From assembly GCA_027622555.1 (NCBI GenBank), contig JAQBYJ010000060.1, forward strand, positions 1-35,033: a stretch of 35,033 bases of DNA. The letters run 5' to 3'. Positions 33,550 to 35,033 of this stretch are shown one piece after another. A program made the position numbers and the translations under genes. The stretch comes from Verrucomicrobiota bacterium (lineage in GTDB: Bacteria > Verrucomicrobiota > Verrucomicrobiia > Opitutales > UBA2995). The first letter of the stretch is position 1. Each line of letters begins with the position of its first letter. A model generated the notes under the pieces. That model saw only the letters and a program-made list of their open reading frames with translations. It was not told the origin of the DNA and did no database searches.

Positions 33550-34755
33550 TCACAACACATCCAACGGACTCCTTACGCCCATTCCCGGCTTACGCATCAC
33601 ATGCGTATAGATCTGGGTAGTCTCGACGGATTTGTGTCCGAGCAATTCTTGCAACGTACGAATATCCATCCCCCCTTCCAGCAAATGTGTTGCGAATGAG
33701 TGGCGGAGAACGTGGGGCGTGACCCGCTTGTCAATCCCTACCTGCTGGGAAGTACGCGGCACGGCTACCTGGTAGGAATTTTCCATTAAATGATGGCGGT
33801 ATAGGTTACCCGACCGTGGATCTTTCCGCAGTTTTTTTGCCGGAAAGAAATACTGCCAGCCGAAATGCTTGCGAGCTACACTGAATTTTCGTCCGAGCGC
33901 GGGACCCATGCTGGCACCGTCGAAGCCTGCTTGCATGTCATCGTTATGCAAAGCCCGCACCTGCTCCACCTGCCGTTTTAATATTGGCACCAGAGACTCG
34001 GGCAGGACTGTGTATCGGTCCTTGCCACCCTTACTGTCGCGGACCTGAATTTGGTAACGTTCGAAGTCCACTTCCTGTATTCGCAAACGAAACAGTTCCG
34101 ATATCCGCAACCCGGACCCATACTGCAATCGACCGGCAAGTTGATAGGAAATTGGCAAATTTTCGAGCAGCCGACTCACTTCACTCTTCGTCAACACCAC
34201 CGGTATGCGATGCCTTTTCCTGGACCGGGTCGCTCCCCTGAAGTTCACTTCCCGCAGATCCAGCACATGACGGAAGAAAAACAGCAGCGCGTTAAAGCAC
34301 TGATCCTGTCCCGACGCAGCCAACTCCAGTTCTTCTGCCAGGTAAGTCAGAAAATCAACCACATCCTGTTCCCGGGCTCTCAGCGCATCCACCGGGTGCA
34401 GGAAAGCCTGGAACCGCCTGAGCCAACCCAGGTAGGATAATTCAGTACGGTAACGCAGATGGCGCAGCCGTATGGCAGACCGCATCTTTTTGCCTGCTCC
34501 GTCCATGGGGACCAGTTTCGTGAAATACCAGGCCATGGCCTTTCCCCATTGGTCCTTTTGCCGGTCTGTAAGACCTGGCTTGGTCAGCACTGCCTGTCGC
34601 CAAAATATTTTGCCATTGTCTCTTAGTGAAGGATCGCCAATCTGATGTTTAGCAACATAACCAAAATACCATTTCAAGGTAATCAGCCATGCCCTGCGTT
34701 CCTCTGCATTCAACCCCGGTTCCGATTCCAAAGCCTTTATTATCCACTCACTCAT
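33550..34755 (-). CDS. intI: Integron-type tyrosine recombinase (IntI-like) with N-terminal extension
   Basis: Using the ATG at 34755 (a TTG at 34785 would add 10 residues) the protein has 401 residues. Tyrosine-recombinase residues are Arg217 ([11 protein letters not shown]), Lys245 ([12 protein letters not shown]), His348/Arg351 ([19 protein letters not shown]), His374 ([12 protein letters not shown]) and Tyr383 ([11 protein letters not shown]). The insert between motifs, [19 protein letters not shown] then RRHHL-like [14 protein letters not shown], is the extra segment that separates IntI integrases from XerC/D. The ending GVRSPLDVL is also typical. Canonical IntI has about 320-340 residues. 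Here some 85 extra residues precede the SAM-like core and contain two W-x5-WYF-type repeats ([21 protein letters not shown]). The enzyme would recombine attC and attI sites, but none was recognised in the window. Confidence 0.93.
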   Translation of the reverse strand: MSEWIIKALESEPGLNAEERRAWLITLKWYFGYVAKHQIGDPSLRDNGKIFWRQAVLTKPGLTDRQKDQWGKAMAWYFTKLVPMDGAGKKMRSAIRLRHLRYRTELSYLGWLRRFQAFLHPVDALRAREQDVVDFLTYLAEELELAASGQDQCFNALLFFFRHVLDLREVNFRGATRSRKRHRIPVVLTKSEVSRLLENLPISYQLAGRLQYGSGLRISELFRLRIQEVDFERYQIQVRDSKGGKDRYTVLPESLVPILKRQVEQVRALHNDDMQAGFDGASMGPALGRKFSVARKHFGWQYFFPAKKLRKDPRSGNLYRHHLMENSYQVAVPRTSQQVGIDKRVTPHVLRHSFATHLLEGGMDIRTLQELLGHKSVETTQIYTHVMRKPGMGVRSPLDVL

Positions 34756-34785
34756 GTCTACTAAGTGATACTTGATTCCGACCAA

Positions 34786-34934
34786 AGATTTGCAAGAAAA
34801 ATAGTAAACATACGTTCACCTTTTTTCTTTTATTCAAAACCTTAATAACCAATGAGCTACAGCCTGATCATCGAAATATTTGACGGTTCTTAGCTCTTGA
34901 AAATAATCAAGACTACTAATAGTTGGAAGACTGA
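34786..34934. other. Non-coding gap between integrase and the next gene (expected attI side)
   Basis: In most integrons the primary attachment site lies beside the integrase 5' end, which is here. I looked for GTTRRRY core sites and their complement and found none that fit; GTTGGAA at 34921-34927 fails at the last base. The gap is AT-rich, carries the LexA-like palindrome at 34804, and ends with GGAAG 5 bases before the ATG of the next gene. Confidence 0.4.
34804..34819 (-). promoter_or_regulatory. LexA-like (SOS box) palindrome upstream of the integrase
   Basis: On the minus strand this reads GTGAACGTATGTTTAC. The core GAACGTATGTTT fits the Bacillus-type LexA pattern GAAC-RNRY-GTTY exactly, and the two halves match at 5 of 6 positions. 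It lies about 50-65 bases upstream of the chosen integrase ATG, within reach of its promoter. Many integron integrases are LexA-controlled. The caveat is that Verrucomicrobiota LexA proteins may prefer a different motif. Confidence 0.45.
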
Positions 34935-35033
34935 ATGAATTCTACTACTAAATTCCATTACCAAGTTTTGCTCTTCATTTCGGGTATGCTTTTAACTTCC
35001 GGAACTAGCGCCGAAGATAGAAAAGAGAACATA
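34935..35033 (+). CDS. Exported protein, N-terminal 33 codons (runs off right edge)
   Basis: An ATG at 34935 opens a frame without stops to the window end. The peptide has a signal sequence: a polar start (NSTTKFHYQ), a hydrophobic core (VLLFISGMLLTSGT), then a likely cleavage after SGTSA before EDRKENI. GGAAG sits 5 bases upstream as a possible ribosome site. It is divergent from the integrase. Too little is visible to name a family. Confidence 0.7.
   Translation, partial: MNSTTKFHYQVLLFISGMLLTSGTSAEDRKENI

Noticed and set aside
34921-34927. GTTGGAA as an attI-like core site
   Set aside because: The last base does not fit GTTRRRY, and no partner site or hairpin is nearby.

Overview
The window looks like chromosomal DNA of a marine, polysaccharide-degrading Verrucomicrobiota bacterium, probably of the Opitutae. 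This rests on gene content: a very large TonB-dependent receptor with the LSPFTIDASEDTGY/TLAGTR start typical of that group, planctomycete/verrucomicrobial cytochrome proteins (DUF1592/1588/1585/1587 and DUF1549/1553), their partners DUF1552 and DUF1501, sulfatases, a TRAP transporter and an integron-type integrase. Most starts lack a clear Shine-Dalgarno sequence, which also fits. No rRNA, tRNA or CRISPR array was seen.

Layout. (1) 1-1036: a 5'-complete IS110-family DEDD transposase gene running off the left edge on the minus strand, with its non-coding upstream region. (2) 1037-4579: TonB-dependent receptor, convergent through a terminator with (3) 7854-4711, a minus-strand trio of amidohydrolase, alpha/beta hydrolase and fumarylacetoacetate-hydrolase-family enzyme. 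(4) 8343-14135: a plus-strand operon with 1-base gaps encoding a DUF1592-type cytochrome, a Tat-exported DUF1552 protein, an iduronate-2-sulfatase-like sulfatase and a TauD-like dioxygenase. (5) 19262-14151: a minus-strand operon dctP-dctQ-dctM, a SASA-type acetylesterase and a DUF2306 membrane protein. It is divergent from a second sulfatase (19379-20812), and a 31-bp inverted repeat lies between them. (6) 22662-20841: two tandem paralogous secreted proteins of unknown function. (7) 26985-22796: a DUF1549/DUF1553 cytochrome followed by a DUF1501 protein. (8) 27152-33500: a DUF1552 protein followed by two tandem DUF1592-type cytochromes. (9) 34755-33550: an integron integrase with an N-terminal extension and a LexA-like site upstream, then the first 33 codons of an exported protein running off the right edge.

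How it may work together (inference): the receptor takes up large ligands across the outer membrane. Exported sulfatases, an acetylesterase and other hydrolases trim a sulfated, acetylated substrate. The TRAP system imports a carboxylated product, and cytoplasmic enzymes (TauD-like, FAH-family) process released acids or sulfonates/sulfate esters. The most distinctive theme is the repeated pairing, three times in 25 kb, of a diheme c-type cytochrome protein with a Tat-exported phosphatase-fold protein. The function of these pairs is unknown to me. Short palindromic repeats (8185 and 30954, perhaps a fragment at 27046) flank these modules.
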